The notes under the pieces: model-generated
Databases searched by the model: none
What the model saw: only the letters and a program-made list of their open reading frames with translations
What the model was told of the DNA's origin: nothing
Assembly: GCA_041910015.1 (NCBI GenBank)
Contig: JAYRRR010000066.1
Span: 1 to 24,164 of the forward strand
Origin: RPQJ01 sp041910015
GTDB taxonomy: Bacteria > Pseudomonadota > Gammaproteobacteria > Steroidobacterales > Steroidobacteraceae
Direction: 5' to 3'
Length of the DNA stretch: 24,164 nucleotides
Shown here: positions 23,901-24,164 of the stretch, piece after piece
Numbering within the stretch: the stretch's first letter is position 1
How the letters are laid out: each line of letters opens with the position of its first letter
Position numbers and translations under genes: made by a program

Positions 23901-24164
23901 GTGCAGGACCATACACAGGATGTCAGCCCCGGAGCGCCAGCGTGATGGCCATGGTCCATGCAAGCCCGGCTTCTGCCGCCCTCGGCGTCCAGACTGGGCT
24001 TCGTCTTACCGCTGATAAAGCCCCGCAACCCAAAAGGCCGAGCCCGGCCGGTAACATCGCTGGTGAGGCAGCCGGTAACAGAGTTACGTGAGGCAACACG
24101 GGGGGATGACCGCCTTGCCGCCACGACCCGGCCGGCGATGGTCCTCGAGGACTGCTTCCGACCC
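23901..24164. other. Right-edge region without a recognisable gene
   Basis: Apart from the tandem repeats at 24048-24095 I recognise nothing here. Open frames on both strands are short and give no family pattern. Bases after about 24100 could be the start of a gene continuing outside the window. Confidence 0.4.
24048..24095 (+). repeat. Tandem pair of imperfect 23/24-bp repeats
   Basis: CCGGTAACA followed by 6 bases and GTGAGGCA (24048-24070) is repeated as CCGGTAACA, 7 bases, GTGAGGCA (24072-24095). The outer blocks of 9 and 8 bases are identical and the centres differ. Such bipartite repeats beside a transposase remnant look like transposase-binding sites near an element end, which is an inference from position. 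Confidence 0.65.

Noticed and set aside
23451..23963. Minus-strand open frame of 170 codons at the right edge
   Set aside because: No recognisable family; it runs antisense over the plus-strand transposase remnant.

Overview
The window is high-GC DNA with Pseudomonadota-type genes: glutathione-dependent formaldehyde oxidation, an OmpW/OmpA-type outer-membrane protein, DUF481 and DUF885 proteins, and a HyaA/HoxK-type membrane-bound hydrogenase. A gammaproteobacterium is my best guess, from the family mix rather than from any marker gene. No rRNA, tRNA or CRISPR array was seen.

Left part (1-7298). The first 240 bases hold two coding fragments that meet head-on: a VWA-domain protein on the minus strand and the C-terminus of a class IV aminotransferase on the plus strand. 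Next come adhC and fghA on the minus strand, the two steps that turn S-hydroxymethylglutathione into formate and glutathione. fghA appears to start with CTG. A broken secreted-repeat gene runs into a WYL regulator, which lies in tandem with a DUF2891 gene. An OmpW barrel-OmpA anchor fusion with a clear terminator follows, then an exported SAM-methyltransferase-like protein.

Middle (7371-12929). A DUF885 lipoprotein overlaps by 4 bp with an NAD(P)-binding Rossmann protein. An MscS-type channel on the minus strand is divergent from a DUF481 outer-membrane protein.

Hydrogenase operon (19264 down to 12987, minus strand). The order is small subunit, large subunit, cytochrome b, endopeptidase, HyaE/HoxO, HyaF/HoxQ and a rubredoxin-HybE fusion. 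The last four are chained by three 4-bp ATGA overlaps. The mature small subunit has all six cysteines of the O2-tolerant [4Fe-3S] proximal cluster, at mature positions 17, 19, 20, 115, 120 and 149. This is therefore an oxygen-tolerant group 1d-type uptake hydrogenase, which would pass electrons from H2 through cytochrome b to quinone. The two late accessory functions, HoxR and HoxT, are one polypeptide here. No hyp genes, hoxL or hoxV are in the window.

Right part (19517-24164). There is a decayed Phd/ParE-like toxin-antitoxin locus and a truncated beta-propeller gene. The latter is translationally coupled to a GNAT acetyltransferase and an MsbA-like ABC exporter. The end is a scrapyard of mobile DNA: a truncated IS1182-family transposase, a frame-broken second transposase, and a tandem pair of about 24-bp repeats. 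The window is notable for how many genes are cut off abruptly next to intact ones.
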